From assembly GCF_033115175.1 (NCBI RefSeq), contig NC_084836.1, positions 64,533,097 to 64,597,096 on the forward strand: 64,000 nt of DNA, written 5' to 3'. Positions 1 through 10,974 of this stretch are shown piece by piece (within the stretch, counting starts at the first letter, position 1; every line of letters starts with the position of its first letter). A program made the translations under genes and the position numbers. Under the pieces are notes generated by a model. That model was not told the DNA's origin. It did not search any database and was given only the letters and a program-made list of their open reading frames with translations. Source of the stretch: Lepus europaeus (Eukaryota > Chordata > Mammalia > Lagomorpha > Leporidae).

Positions 1-341
1 AGAGATACTTGTTTCGCTTGGCTGTTGCTTCTCCTGCTGCCAAGGAACAGTGTAAGAAAACCTCTTGGGAAGTGAAGCAAGTTCTAGATAGCATTTGGGC
101 AGAATAGGGGACGCTAAAATTAGCTCATTCCAGAGCTCTTAACCTACACCAGAGTGTCTAAACACTACAGTGGATTTGAATTTGAGAAAGGCGTTGGATT
201 TACTTTTTGAATGTATTTTCTCTTTTAAGCCTCTTGGGAAGCTCAGAGAGCTTTTGAGATGACAGAGCTACACAATTGTGGCTGTCATTGTTTACTTTAT
301 TGATGGACCTGAGGATCCCAGAAACCTATAAATTGGAAACT

Positions 342-678
342 TTTTTTTTTTTGACAGGCAGAGTGGACAGTGAGAGAGAGAGAGACAGAGAAAGGTCTTC
401 CTTTGCCGTTGGTTCACCCTCCAATGGCCGCCGCGGTAGCGCGCTGTGGCCGGCGCACCGCGCCGATCCGATGGCAGGAGCCAGGTGCTTCTCCTGGTCT
501 CCCATGGGGTGCAGGGCCCAAGGACTTGGGCCATCCTCCACTGCACTCCCTGGCCACAGCAGAGAGCTGGCCTGGAAGAGGGGCAACCGGGACAGGATCG
601 GTACCCCGACCGGGACTAGAACCTGGTGTGCCGGTGCCGCAAGGTGGAGGATTAGCCTAGTGAGCCGCGGCGCCGGCC
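342..678 (-). mobile_element. CSINE, young subtype, antisense
   Basis: Full-length C-repeat read from its T-rich tail (GACAGGCAGAGTGGACAG) to its head (GAGCCGCGGCGCCGGCC). It is flanked by an exact 13-bp target duplication, TAAATTGGAAACT, at 329-341 and 679-691, so the insertion is recent and intact. Confidence 0.95.
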
Positions 679-691
679 TAAATTGGAAACT

Positions 692-1407
692 ATTAGAAAG
701 ATTTTGACCCTTAAAATTAGCAAAGCCCTAGAAGCTTAGGAGTGGAAATTTCTTGAAAACTGAGTGATGTGGTCAGGATACTGAGAAGCCTTTCAGCTTG
801 TCAGCATTGCTAGCACCTGCTTGAGCTTTCTAGATTAGCCTGCAGCTTAATTGGTAGCTGTAATTGGTAATAGATTTTACTTGTGAGTAGTCTCCTAATC
901 TGGGAGAACTGATCACTACCACTTTGATTTTCAAGGTCGGCTATAGTTTCATTTTTAACCTTGCTAGGAGACAAAAGTGCTAGTCATTGTTCTATTTGTC
1001 CATCGTACCCGTTGTTGGGTAGTTCATATGAACACCTGAGTTGGAGAGATAGCTGAATCAGAGCCTTCAGATTATTTGTCTTGCTTATTCAAGTGATTTA
1101 ATATTAAGGAGTCACCTTAGTATTAGCTATGGGTGCCTCAGCTTTATGACTTAAAAAAGGTCTTTTCACAGTCTGGGTTTCGATTTGGGCTGGGAACTGG
1201 AGAATAGGGCACCAGTTTGCTTCTCTGAACTCTTGAAGTCAACAATCCTGACTAAAGGGAGTCACTTTTGTACCCCCTGAGATTTGCTCCTCCACACTAG
1301 GATATTTGAAACTTTGAGGGAATCAACCCAAAAATGTTTTTAGGTTATGTCTAGACATTTTCAAGATAGTGAATACAAGTGGTTCCTTTTCAATGGACTT
1401 AATACCC
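692..1407. other. Unique intron sequence, nothing recognised
   Basis: About 700 bp of AT-rich intron 1 of CS with no repeat, exon or RNA gene that I can identify. Confidence 0.6.
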
Positions 1408-1419
1408 TTGCAAAATTTT

Positions 1420-1720
1420 TTTTTTTTTGACAGGCAGAGTTAGAGAGAGGTCTTCCTTCTGTTGGTTCACCCCTCAAATGGCCACTACGGCTGGCACGCT
1501 GCGCCAATCCAAAGCCAGAAGCCAGGTGCTTCCTTCTGGTCTCCCATGCGGGTGCAGGGCCCAAGCACTTGGGCCATCCTCCACTGCCTTCCCGGGCCAC
1601 AGTAGTGAGCTGGACTGGAAGAGGAGCAACCGGGACAGAATCTGGCGCCCCAATCGGGGCTAGAACCCAGGGTGCCGGCACAGCAGGCGGAGGATTAGCC
1701 AAGTGAGCCACTGCACCACT
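1420..1720 (-). mobile_element. CSINE, antisense
   Basis: Young-type body with T-run tail and GACAGGCAGAGTTAG start. Near-identical flanks (TGCAAAATTTTT before, TGCAAATTTTT after) look like the target duplication. Confidence 0.9.
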
Positions 1721-1731
1721 GCAAATTTTTA

Positions 1732-2300
1732 ACAAGTATTTAAGTCCTAGTATTAAATTGGATTCAGCAAGACTGAGCAGGTTTTTTCCTATGAGATGTT
1801 CAATTAGACTCACAGCCCAGAATTTTAAAGACTAGGGCTCAGATCTCTGAGCCCTTACTTTATCAGCCTACGCAAAGTAATGTTGACTCCTTGATGATTA
1901 CTAGAGGGGCCAGAGATTGGGGGGAGGGGGAAGAGCTTACTGTGTGCCAGTGATGCGATGATTCATTGCATTTGTTATTAGTGGATTTTAGATAGTAGCA
2001 GATAAGTGGATGCCTGGGCACAGGGTGGCAGTTAGGACAGTATGGTGGGCAGTGGAGAAGTAAACAGAATAAAAGGAGGGCTGACGTTCTTAGAATCCAA
2101 GCTGGGTAGCAGACAGGAAACTCGACTCGGTGTATCTCAGAAAAGTCACAGTAATTCCATCTGCTCTGTGTCAGTGCTTTCTCTCTAGAGTAGGATGTGA
2201 AATTTAAAACAGTAGTGAAGCAACTTTAGCAATAGCTCTTTGTTAGCGTCTTTCAATGTTTCTTTCACCTGTCCTTGTATTTCTTTGAGCATGCTGTCAT
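1732..2300. other. Unique intron sequence, nothing recognised
   Basis: About 570 bp of CS intron 1 without a recognisable repeat or exon. Confidence 0.55.
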
Positions 2301-2305
2301 TTTAT

Positions 2306-2581
2306 TTTTAATTTATTTGAAAGGCAGAGTTAACGAGAGAGGGAGAAACACAAAGAGCTTCCATCTTCTGGTTCACTCCCCAAATGGCCGCAGTGGCTGA
2401 GGTTAGCCAGACCAAAGTCAGGAGCTTGGAACTCTGGCTCTCCCATAGGGGTGCAGGGGTCCAAGCACTTGGGCTATCTTCAGCTGCTTTCCCAGGTGCA
2501 TTAGCAGGAGCTGGATCAGAAATGGAGCCACTGAGACTCCTCAGGTGGCTGCTTAACCCTGTGCTCCACAATGCCCACCCC
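2306..2581 (-). mobile_element. CSINE, antisense, diverged
   Basis: Older copy with TTTATTTGAAAGGCAGAG tail and diverged head. The flanks ATGCTGTCATTTTATT and ATGCTGCTATTTTACTT resemble an aged target duplication. Confidence 0.85.
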
Positions 2582-2601
2582 ATATGCTGCTATTTTACTT
2601 A

Positions 2602-2885
2602 AAGATTTATTTATTTGAGAGGGGGAGAGAGAGAAAGCTTCCATCTGCTGGTTCACTCCCCAGATGATTCCAACAGCCAGCGATGGGGCAGGCCGAGGAC
2701 AGGTACTTCCAGGTTTCACACATTGGTGCAGGGGTTCAAACACTTGGGCCATCATCAACTGCTTTCCCAGGCCATTAGCAGGGAGGTGGATTGGAAGTGG
2801 AGTGACCGAAATTCACATCAGCACCCAAATGGGATGCCAGCATCGCAAGCTTAACCTGCTACCCCTCAACCCGGGCCCTGACATG
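2602..2885 (-). mobile_element. CSINE, antisense, diverged
   Basis: Follows the previous copy directly in the same orientation: AAAGATTTATTTATTTGAGAG tail end, then the C-repeat body, ending in a CCGGGCCC-like head. Confidence 0.85.
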
Positions 2886-3099
2886 CGGCCATTTTAAAAG
2901 TTCTGTATACTCAGTATTACTTGGGATTCTTGTTTATGTTGCATATTCCTGGGTCTTGCTTTCAGATTATGATTCAGTAGAGATGGGGTGGAATCTGGAA
3001 ACTTGTATTTTTTCAAGCACTTCAGTTGACTGATAATGCTTAAACCACAATGTTAGGCCAGGAAAGCCACATGAAAACCCTTCTATAAATCAGCTTCAG

Positions 3100-3345
3100 G
3101 GCCAGCATTGTGGCATAGTAGGTGAAGCTGTTGCCTGCAATGCTGACCTCCATATGGGCGCTGGTTTAAGTCCTGTCTGTTCAACTTCTGATCAAGCTCC
3201 CTGCCAGTGTGCCTAGTGCTTGACCCCTGCACCCACATAGGAGACCCAGATGGTGTTTCAGGCTCCTGACTTTGGCCTGGGCCAGCCTTGCTGTTACAGC
3301 CCTTTGGGGAGTAAACCAGCAGATGGAAGATCGATCTCTCTGTAT

Positions 3346-3395
<50 letters not shown>

Positions 3396-3427
3396 CTCTG
3401 CCTTTCAAATAAAATCTTTTTTTAAAA
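3100..3427 (+). mobile_element. CSINE, sense
   Basis: Head GGGCCAGCATTGTGGC, tail a (CT)n run of about 40 bp at 3351-3391 and AATAAAATC. The direct flanks ATCAGCTTCAG and ATCAGCTTCAAA mark the insertion site. Confidence 0.9.
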
Positions 3428-3451
3428 CATCAGCTTCAAAAGTAACTGTCT

Positions 3452-3926
3452 CAGGGGCTGGCCTTTGGCACCACTTTGCTGCTGGCAACCCATAGTGGAG
3501 CTCCAGTTTGAGTCCCGACTACTCTGCTTCCTATCCAGATTCCTACTAATGCCCCCGCCACCCATATGGGAGATCAGTGTGAAGTTCCTATCTTCAGCCT
3601 CATCCAGACCTACTGTTGTGACCATTTGGGGAGTGAACCTGCAGATGGACGTTTTCTGTCATTCTGCCTTTCAAATAAATTTTTTTTTGACAGAGTTAGA
3701 CAGTGAGAGAGAGAGAGGTCTGTCCTTTTCTGTCGGTTCACCCCCCAAAAGGCCACTATGGCCGGTGCGCTGCGCCGATCTGAAGCCAGGAGCCAGGTGC
3801 TTCCTTCTGGTCTCCCATGCGGGTGCAGGGCCCAAGCACTTGGGCCATCCTCCACTGCACTCCCTGGCCACAGCAGAGAGCTGGACTGGAAGAGGAGTCA
3901 AATAAATCTTAAGAAAAAAAAAAAAA
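3452..3926 (+). mobile_element. CSINE, sense, split by a nested CSINE
   Basis: Host copy read at 3452-3680 and again at 3908-3926. Another C-repeat sits in its AATAAA-type tail at 3681-3897. Confidence 0.85.
3681..3897 (-). mobile_element. CSINE, antisense, nested and head-truncated
   Basis: Inserted into the tail of the 3452-3926 copy. The host sequence TCAAATAAAT is duplicated exactly at 3671-3680 and 3898-3907. It stops at CTGGACTGGAAGAGGAG and lacks the tRNA-like head. Confidence 0.92.
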
Positions 3927-3934
3927 GTAACTGC

Positions 3935-4146
3935 TTGCGTGGGCATTTGGCCAAATTGTTAAAATACCATGTCTCATATCTGTTTACTGTTCAGCTCTAG
4001 CTCCTGACTCCCAGTTTCCTGCTAAAGCAGACAGACACTGGTGGGCATTGGCTCTGGCCCTGGCCCTTGCCCAACCTTGGCCTTCCAAGGTATTTGAGGA
4101 ATGAACCAGCGGATGGGAGCTTTGTCTCTCAGTTTGTTTTTTTAAG
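3935..4146 (+). mobile_element. Old diverged C-repeat, sense
   Basis: Weakly matching copy (GTGGGCATTTGGCC start, GGAATGAACCAGCGGATGG late body). Older than its neighbours. Confidence 0.6.
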
Positions 4147-4159
4147 GTTAACTGCCCTA

Positions 4160-4356
4160 GCTGGCGCCATGGCTCACTAGGCTAATCCTCTGCCTGTGGC
4201 GCCAGCACCCCGGGTTCTAGTCCCGGTTGGGGCGCCGGATTCTGTCCCGGTTGCTCCTCTTCCAGTAGCGGCCATTTGGGGAGTAAACCAACGGAAGGAA
4301 GACCTTTCTCTCTGTCTCTCTCTCACTGTCTAACTCTGCCTGTCAAAATAAAAAAA
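4160..4356 (+). mobile_element. CSINE, young subtype, sense, internally deleted
   Basis: Exact 13-bp target duplication GTTAACTGCCCTA at 4147-4159 and 4357-4369. The middle is missing: the head segment ending CCTCTTCCAG joins directly to CGGCCATTTGGGG. Confidence 0.93.
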
Positions 4357-4420
4357 GTTAACTGCCCTAAGCAGTAATGTTTTAGTCAGGTTTCTCTAGA
4401 ATTTTCTTCCTCGACACCCT

Positions 4421-4446
4421 CCCCCCCCCCCTTTTTTTTTTTTTTT
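4421..4446. repeat. Homopolymer pair C11 then about T15
   Basis: A run of C followed at once by a run of T within intron 1. A likely place for sequencing or slippage error. Confidence 0.85.
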
Positions 4447-4814
4447 CAAATATCTTGGGAAAAGTTTCATGTAAATCCTTGGAGCAGCAAGCATTAGGAG
4501 CCAAAACATGTAAGAACTAAGAGATGTGAAAGAATGGTTTTTGATTACAGAGAACTGAAGTTTCTGATCCTTTACTCTTTTATCCACTAGTGTATGCATA
4601 AAAGTAGGTGTTTAATAAATAGTTGTTCAGTTACAGAATGGTAAGAGTTTCTGTTGAAAGGAAAATTTAGGATTTGAGTTTTTTCTGAACTTCAAGTAAT
4701 ATCTTGTGGTCTTCCCCAACTGAATGAATTAGTGTACCTTGAGCAAAGAGACTGTTGGAAAATGATAGGTAAAACTATTTTCTTTCTTTCCTTTTTTTTT
4801 TTTTTTCTTCTTTT

Positions 4815-5084
4815 TTAAAGATTATTTGTTTGAAAGAGTAACAGAGAGATCTTCTATTCACTGGTTCACTCCCTAAACAGCTTCAGTAAGCTTAGAATTC
4901 CATCCTGGTCTCCCATGTGGGTGGCAGGGGCCCAAGCACTTGAGCCATCTGCCACTGCATTCCCAGGCACATTAGCAGGGAGCTGGATGGGAAGTGGAAC
5001 AGCTGGGACTCAGACCAGTGCACATATGGGATGCCGGCTTCACAGGTAGCTGCTTAACCTGCTGTGCCACAAGGCTGTCCCCTG
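4815..5084 (-). mobile_element. CSINE, antisense, diverged
   Basis: T-run tail, GATTATTTGTTTGAAAGAG, recognisable GGGCCCAAGCACTTGAGCC block and a diverged head near CACAAGGCTGTCCCC. Confidence 0.85.
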
Positions 5085-5089
5085 TTAGG

Positions 5090-5820
5090 TGAGAGTACTA
5101 AGAAAACTCCTATGAGTATGATATGGATCAGAGTATGAAATCTGAAGACTGCTCTGTTAAGGCTATTAAGTGCCCTGACTGAATAGTGTAGGCCAACTTC
5201 CAATATCACCATTGTGGAACGCAGAGGTTAAATGGCTTTAGTTTTCTGACCTGGTTCTGAAGAGAGAGGAGCCTTTGTTTCTTAATGTAAATTGTCCTTT
5301 TGCATTGGAAACCTCTGTAATATACTTTGTACTGATTATTAGTTCATTGTGTTTTTCGGCTGAGCTAGTACTGCTGGCTTGGCAAGCTCCAGTCATTTGT
5401 TGACAAAGGCCCAGGGCCTATTAAAAATTATGAGCATCTCTCTCAAGGTTTTAATATTGGAGCTCCTAGGTATATGGCAAGGACATGGTCTAGATGTGCC
5501 TAGGGTACAGAATCAAAGAACATTTATTTTCTCCCCTGTAGAATAAAGATGGTAGATGTGGCCTGATAGTAATAGGCTAAGAGGAGTAACAGGGAATCAA
5601 CTGCATTATTGAGTAAATGGTTATCCCATAAGATTATTTTGTTCGCAGAATTTGGGGAAGAGAGGAGTAATTGTTGGATACTTGGTAAATGATTTGGGCA
5701 ACACCCTCTTCCAGGAATACTCTTCATTATTATAGGCAAGTCTTTGACAGCATTTCCTGGGTGTACTAATTAATGTTTTTTCCTTTCTGGCCCTTTAAGA
5801 TAAAGGTTCTTTTTATTTAT
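5090..5820. other. Unique intron sequence, nothing recognised
   Basis: About 730 bp of CS intron 1 with no recognised repeat, exon or RNA gene. Confidence 0.55.
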
Positions 5821-5831
5821 TATTTATTTTT

Positions 5832-6098
5832 TAAGATTTATTTTAAAGAGGATGAGAGAGAGAGATCCACTGCAGTTGTCAAAAGTGGGCCAGTCTGAAA
5901 CCAGGAGTCAGGAATCTCATCTGGGTCTCCCACATGGGTGATAGGGTTCCATGTACTTGGGCCATCTTCTGCCTTCCAGAGTGCATTAGCAGAGAGTTGG
6001 ATCAGAAGAAGAGGATCCGGGACTTGAACCAATGCTCCAGTATGGGATCTGGTGTCACAGGCAATGGCTTAACCTGTTGCATCATAACGCCGGCACCA
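5832..6098 (-). mobile_element. CSINE, antisense, diverged
   Basis: Begins TTAAGATTTATTTTAAAGAGG and ends CATAACGCCGGCACC. AAAGGTT occurs on both sides and may be the target duplication. Confidence 0.85.
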
Positions 6099-6324
6099 AA
6101 GGTTTTTTGAATTTTTATAATTTTCCATCGCAGCACATTTGAGAGCTGCAGTTCACTTTTGTCAATAATAGCAAACTCACTAAAGGAATTCTTATGAGGA
6201 GTGGCAACATGTAAGGTATGGAGACCCTCTTAGTAATTCTGATACTCCCACCCTATAGAGAATCCTGGTCTTCAGACTTTGTAAACCAGGCCCTTGTTTT
6301 TTGTTTGTGTTTTGATTTGCCTTT

Positions 6325-6953
6325 AAGATTTATTTTTATTTATTTAAAAGGCAGAGTTGGGGAGGGGAGAAAAGAGATCTTCCATCTGCTGGTTCACTCC
6401 CAAAATGTCCAGGGCTGGGCCAGGCAGAAGCCAGGAGATTTTTTTTTTTTTTTTCTTTTTCTTTTTTTTATTTGATAGGTAAAGTTATAGACAGAGAGAC
6501 AGAAAGGTCTTCCTTCTGTTGGTTCACCCCCAAAATGGCCGCCACAGCTGGAGCTACGCCGATCTGAAGCCAAGAGCTGGGTACTTCTTCCTGGTCGCCC
6601 ATGTGGGTGCAGGGGCCCAAGCACTTGGGCCATCCTCCACTGCCCTCCTGGGCTACAGCAGAGAGCTGGACTGGAAGAGGAGCAACCGGGACTAGAACCC
6701 GGTGTCCATATGGGATGCTGGCGCCGCAGGCGGAGGATTAACCAAGTGAGCCATGGCGCTGGCCCCTGCCAGGAGTTTCTGATGGGTCTCCCATGTGGGA
6801 GGTAGGACCCAAGCACTGGGGCCATCTGCTGCTGCTTTCCCAGGCGCATTAGCAGGGAACTGGATTGGAAATGGAGCAGCTGGGACACACACACTGCATC
6901 TGGGATGCCAGCGTTGCAGGCTGTGGCTTAACCCGTTGTGCCAAAATGCCAGC
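6325..6953 (-). mobile_element. CSINE, antisense, split by a nested CSINE
   Basis: Host copy read at 6325-6437 and 6776-6953, ending AAAATGCCAGCCCC. It is interrupted by the younger copy at 6438-6767. Confidence 0.88.
6438..6767 (-). mobile_element. CSINE, antisense, nested
   Basis: Inserted in the host copy with GCCAGGAG duplicated at 6430-6437 and 6768-6775. It has a long T-rich tail with TTTGATAGGTAAAGTTATAG and an intact head ending GCGCTGGCCCC. Confidence 0.9.
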
Positions 6954-7353
6954 CCCTTTTGAAACAACTCCATCTCTCCCTATTGAGATTACTGTCTGAT
7001 TTACCTGCCAGCTGCTGTTTCAGTAAGTGGCATGGGACCAGATGCCCAGCTGCCACACCTCCAGGGTTGGGGGAGGAGCTGGGAGGTGGAAGTTCAAGTG
7101 TGAATCAGAGCTTCGTAATCTGCCTGTTCCATCAGTGAGTATATCCTGAATGTACTGTACAAAGCTATTAAGCAGCTTTCTTTAGCAATCAAAGTGTAGG
7201 TGAAACGAAGTATATAGCATTGGGTGTAACAGTCCTCAAGTATCTCCTGTCTAGATTTATTTGCTGTGCTAGTGGAGGTTAGGATAAATTTGTTTCCTCT
7301 TTCAGATCTCACGTCTCAGTCAGGAGGCCCTTAGATAGGAAACTAGAACTTTT
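6954..7353. other. Unique intron sequence, nothing recognised
   Basis: About 400 bp of CS intron 1 without a recognisable element. Confidence 0.5.
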
Positions 7354-7679
7354 TAAAGATTTATTTATTCATTTGAAAGGCAGAGTTACACAGAGAGAGG
7401 GAGCGGCAAAAAAGAAAGGTCTTCCATCTGCTGGTTCACTCCCCAAATGGCCGTGATGGCTGAAGCTGGGCCAGTCTGAAGGCAGGGGCCAAGAGCTTTT
7501 TCCAAGTCTCCCACGGGGGTGCAGGGGCCCAAGGACTTTGGCCATCTTCTACTGCTTCCCCAGGCGCATTATCAGGGAGCTCAGTTGGAAGTGGAGCAGC
7601 CGGGTCTCAAACTGGCACCCATATAGGATGCTAGTGCTGCGGGTGGCAGCTTAACCCACTGAGCCACAGTGCCAGCCCC
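7354..7679 (-). mobile_element. CSINE, antisense
   Basis: Complete copy from TTTAAAGATTTATTTATTC to CACAGTGCCAGCCCC. Confidence 0.9.
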
Positions 7680-7680
7680 A

Positions 7681-8190
7681 TAAGAAACAAATATTTGTTT
7701 AACTTGGCAATATACAAGCCGCTGTACTAGGTGCTTTCGTGGGAATTATTTCATTTACTTGGCCACTCTGAAATTGGCTTTTTTTTTTTTTTTTTAATTT
7801 ATTTATTTAAAAGAGTTAAGAGAGGTCTTCCATCCGCTGGGTCACTCCTCAAATGGCTACAATAGCCAAAGCGGGGCTGATCCAAAGCCAGGAGCTTCTT
7901 CCTGTTCTTCTATGTGGGTCCAGGGGCCCAAGGACTTGGGCCATCCTCTACTGTTTTCCCAGGCCATAGCAGAGAGCTGGATCGGAAGTGGAGCAGCCAG
8001 GACTTGAACCGGCGCCCATATGGGATGCTGATATTTCAGACAGCGACTTTACCCGCTACGCCACAGCACCGGCCCCAAGGTAGTTACTGTTATTGTTCCC
8101 ATTCTACAGATAAGGAAACTGAGCACAGGAAGATTAAGTTGTTTTGTCTATGATTGCACAGGCAGTAAGTGACAGAGAAGCATAGAAATA
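7681..8190 (-). mobile_element. MIR remnant, antisense, split by a CSINE
   Basis: The segment near 8090-8190 matches the MIR core in reverse (TTCCCATTCTACAGATAAGGAAACTGAG). The part at 7681-7765 looks like the other half. The CSINE at 7780-8076 separates them. Confidence 0.6.
7780..8076 (-). mobile_element. CSINE, antisense, inserted in a MIR
   Basis: Long T run, AATTTATTTATTTAAAAGAG, and a well preserved head ending CACAGCACCGGCCCC. Confidence 0.9.
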
Positions 8191-8345
8191 TACTAGCTTT
8201 ATTCTGTAACCACATAGGCAATCTAGCATTCATTGCTTTATAAATCGGAGACCTAAGAAGTGTTGCTGATAGAGACTAAGATCAGCTCTGGTTAGGTTAC
8301 TAACCAGAAGCTGTCTACAAAGAAAATTAAGATTTTTACTGAGAG

Positions 8346-8636
8346 AGGCTGGTGTTGTGGTACAGAGGGTTATGTTGCTGCTTGTGGTGTCGGCATCACA
8401 TGTAGAGTGTCAGTTCAAGTAGCAGCTGCTCTGTTTGCTTTCTAGCTCCCTGCTAATGTGCACAGCAGAGCAGCAGATGATAGCCCATGCCACTCACATG
8501 AAAGATCTGGATGGAGTTCATAGCTCCTGGCTTCAGGTTGGCCCATCCCACTATTGTGCCCGTCTGGGGAGTGAACCAACAAATGGAACATTTCTCTCTC
8601 TCTTTCTCTCTGCCACTCTGATTTTCAAAAAAAAAT
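8346..8636 (+). mobile_element. CSINE, sense, diverged
   Basis: Head GAGGCTGGTGTTGTGG, tail (CT)n then CTGATTTTCAAAAAAAAA. Confidence 0.82.
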
Positions 8637-8699
8637 GAAGGATGATATTTTCAACAGTTCCGGCTGTTGCAGCCATTTGGGGAGTAAAACAGAGGATGG

Positions 8700-8881
8700 G
8701 GGGCCAGTGCTGTGGTGCAGCAGGTTAATGCCTTGGCTGAAGTAGAGGATGGCCCAAGTCCTTGGGCTCCTGCACCCATGTGGGAGACCTGGAAGAAGCT
8801 CCAGGCTCCTGGCTTTGGATGGGCACAGCTCCTGCTGTTGCTGCCAGTTGGGGAGTGAACCATCGAATGGAAGACCGACCG

Positions 8882-8946
<65 letters not shown>

Positions 8947-9295
8947 TCTCCTCTCTCTGTGTAACTCCGAATTTTTTTTTGGACAGGCAGAGTTAGTAAG
9001 GTCTTCCTTCCATTGGTTTACCCCCAAAATGGCCACTATGGCCGGCGCGCTTGGCCGGCACACCGCGCCAATCCAAAGCCAGGAGCCAGGTGCTTCCTCC
9101 TGGTCTCCCATGCAGGTGCAGGGCCCAAGCACTTGGGCCTTCCTGGGCCACAGCAGATAGCTGGACTGGAAGAGGAGCAACTGGGACTAGAAGCCAGGGT
9201 GCCGGCGCCGCAGGTGGAGGATTAGCCTAGTGAGCCACGGTGCTGGCCAACTCGGACTTTCAAATAAAAAAATCTTAAAAAAAAAAAAAAAAAAA
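8700..9295 (+). mobile_element. CSINE, sense, middle layer of the nest
   Basis: Head GGGGCCAGTGCTGTGG, body to 8972, then tail TTTCAAATAAAAAAATCTT at 9250-9295. It carries a (CT)n run of about 60 bp at 8884-8944 and is interrupted by the antisense copy at 8973-9249. Confidence 0.85.
8973..9249 (-). mobile_element. CSINE, young subtype, antisense, inner layer
   Basis: T run, GGACAGGCAGAGTTAG, body, and head ending GAGCCACGGTGCTGGCC. AACTCCGAA before and AACTCGGA after are the host duplication. It is the youngest of the three layers. Confidence 0.88.
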
Positions 9296-9392
9296 AGATG
9301 GAAGAACTATCTTTGCCTCTGCCTTTGTGTGACTCTCTGCCTTTCAAATAAATAAATAAATCTTTAAAAAATAATAATAAATGAAGAGGGAC

Positions 9393-9680
9393 AGGTAACC
9401 CAGCCTGCAGTGCCAGCATCCCATATTGGCACTGGTTCGAGTCCCGACTGCTCCACTTCTATCCAGCTCCCTGCTAATGCACCTGGGAAAGCAGTGGAGG
9501 ATGACCCAAGTGCTTGGGCCCCTGCACCAATGTGGGAGACCTGGAAGAAGCTCCTGGCTTCTGCCTGGCCCAGCCCTGGACATAACGGCCATTTGGGGAG
9601 TGAACCAGCAAATAGAAGACCTTTCTGTCTCTACCTCTTTCTGTAACTCTGCCTTTCAAATAAAATAACTCTTTTTTTTA
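9393..9680 (+). mobile_element. CSINE, sense
   Basis: Contains a clear B-box-like GGTTCGAGTCC and ends CTGCCTTTCAAATAAAATAAC. Confidence 0.88.
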
Positions 9681-9692
9681 AAGGGGGAGGGG

Positions 9693-9926
9693 GGAATGGC
9701 TGCTGTGGTGCGGTGAGTTAACGCCCTGGCCTGAAGCGCCGGCATCCAATATGGGTGCCGGTTTGAGACCCCGCTGCCCCACTTCCAATCCAGCTCTCTG
9801 CTATGGCCTGGGAAAACAGTAGAAGATGGCCCAAGTCCTTGGGTCCCTGCACCTGTGTGGGAGACCAGGAAGAAGCTCCTGGCTTTGGATCGGAGCAGCT
9901 CCGGCTGTTGCAGCCAATTGGGGTCT
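9693..9926 (+). mobile_element. CSINE, sense, 3' truncated
   Basis: Starts GGCTGCTGTGGTGCGG and stops after CGGCTGTTGCAGCCAATTGGGG. The CT run and A-rich tail are absent. Confidence 0.85.
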
Positions 9927-10360
9927 CATTCACATATTTTCCTTTGTCCACTGGTGACTAGTAGGAAAAGGGGGAGTTGTTCCATTAATGCTGGATTCAA
10001 CTTCCCATTAACCCCATGTAGATTTAGTGGGCTCGAGCTATTTGAGTTCCCTGCTTGCTCAAAATAGTCCTTAGCACGCTAGGGAGACTGGTTAGGAAGT
10101 TGATAAAAGGAGTTAGGGACAGCCTCGTTAAAAGGTTGACTGCTGCATCCACTGATAGACCTTGAACAATTTGCTGTTGTTCTTTTGGTTTGCACTAGGA
10201 TGCCAAAGAAAAATCCCTGCGCTTTCTGTCTGTCTCTGTGTGGCAGCCCAGATTGAATTGAGGAATACATTTGTTAAAAAAAAAAAAAAGTTGACTCTGC
10301 TCTGCTTTAGGAACACATTAGCTTACTTTGCACTGTTTGGCTTTGGAGTGGTACTATTTT
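9927..10360. other. Unique intron sequence, nothing recognised
   Basis: About 430 bp of CS intron 1, with an A13 run near 10277. No element recognised. Confidence 0.5.
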
Positions 10361-10632
10361 TTTTTTTTAAGTATTTATTTGAAAGGCAGAGTGACAGAGA
10401 AGTCTTCCATCTGCTAGTTTAGTGCCCAAATACCTGCAACATCAGGCTGAATCCAGGAGCTGGGAAATCCATCTTGGTCTCCTAAGTAGGTGACAGGGAC
10501 CCAAGTACTAGGGTCTGGTGCATTGGCAGGAGCTAGATTGGAAGCAGGGCAAGACTTAATCCCAGGCACTGTAGTATGGAGTGAGGTTGTCCCAAGCCAC
10601 AGCTTAACCTACTGTGCCACAGCGTGCTCCCT
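10361..10632 (-). mobile_element. CSINE, antisense, diverged
   Basis: TTTAAGTATTTATTTGAAAGGC tail end and a diverged head at CACAGCGTGCTCCC. Confidence 0.82.
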
Positions 10633-10689
10633 AGGTTGATTTATTGTATTTTATTTATTTGAAAGTCAGTTACAGTTAATCCACCATCT

Positions 10690-10943
10690 ACAGTGCTGAC
10701 ATTCCATATGGGCGCTGGTTCGAGTCCCGGGTGCTCCGATCCCAATTCAGCTCCCTGCTAATCCACTTGGGAAAGTAGTGGAAGATGACTCAAGTGCTTG
10801 AGTCCCTATACCCACATGGGAGACCTGGAAGAAGCTCTTGGTTTTGACCTGGCCCGACCCTGGCTGTTGTGACCATTTGGAGTGAACCAGCAGATGGAAG
10901 CTATCTGTCTATCTGTCTCTCTCTGCCTCTGCTTTCTCTGTAA

Positions 10944-10974
<31 letters not shown>

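Larger units (their letters stand above)
8655..9382 (+). mobile_element. CSINE, sense, outer layer of a three-level nest
   Basis: Only the 3' half is present: TTCCGGCTGTTGCAGCC at 8655-8699, resumed at about 9296-9382 with GATGGAAG through AATAAATAAATAAATC. The sense copy at 8700-9295 interrupts it. Confidence 0.75.

Noticed and set aside
276-707. Open frames of 80-150 codons inside young C-repeats, on both strands
   Set aside because: The same Arg/Gly/Pro-rich frames recur at each full-length copy, so they are SINE sequence, not genes.
9430-9445. tRNA genes suggested by GGTTCGAGTCC boxes
   Set aside because: These B boxes belong to the tRNA-derived heads of C-repeats. No cloverleaf-forming intact tRNA was found.
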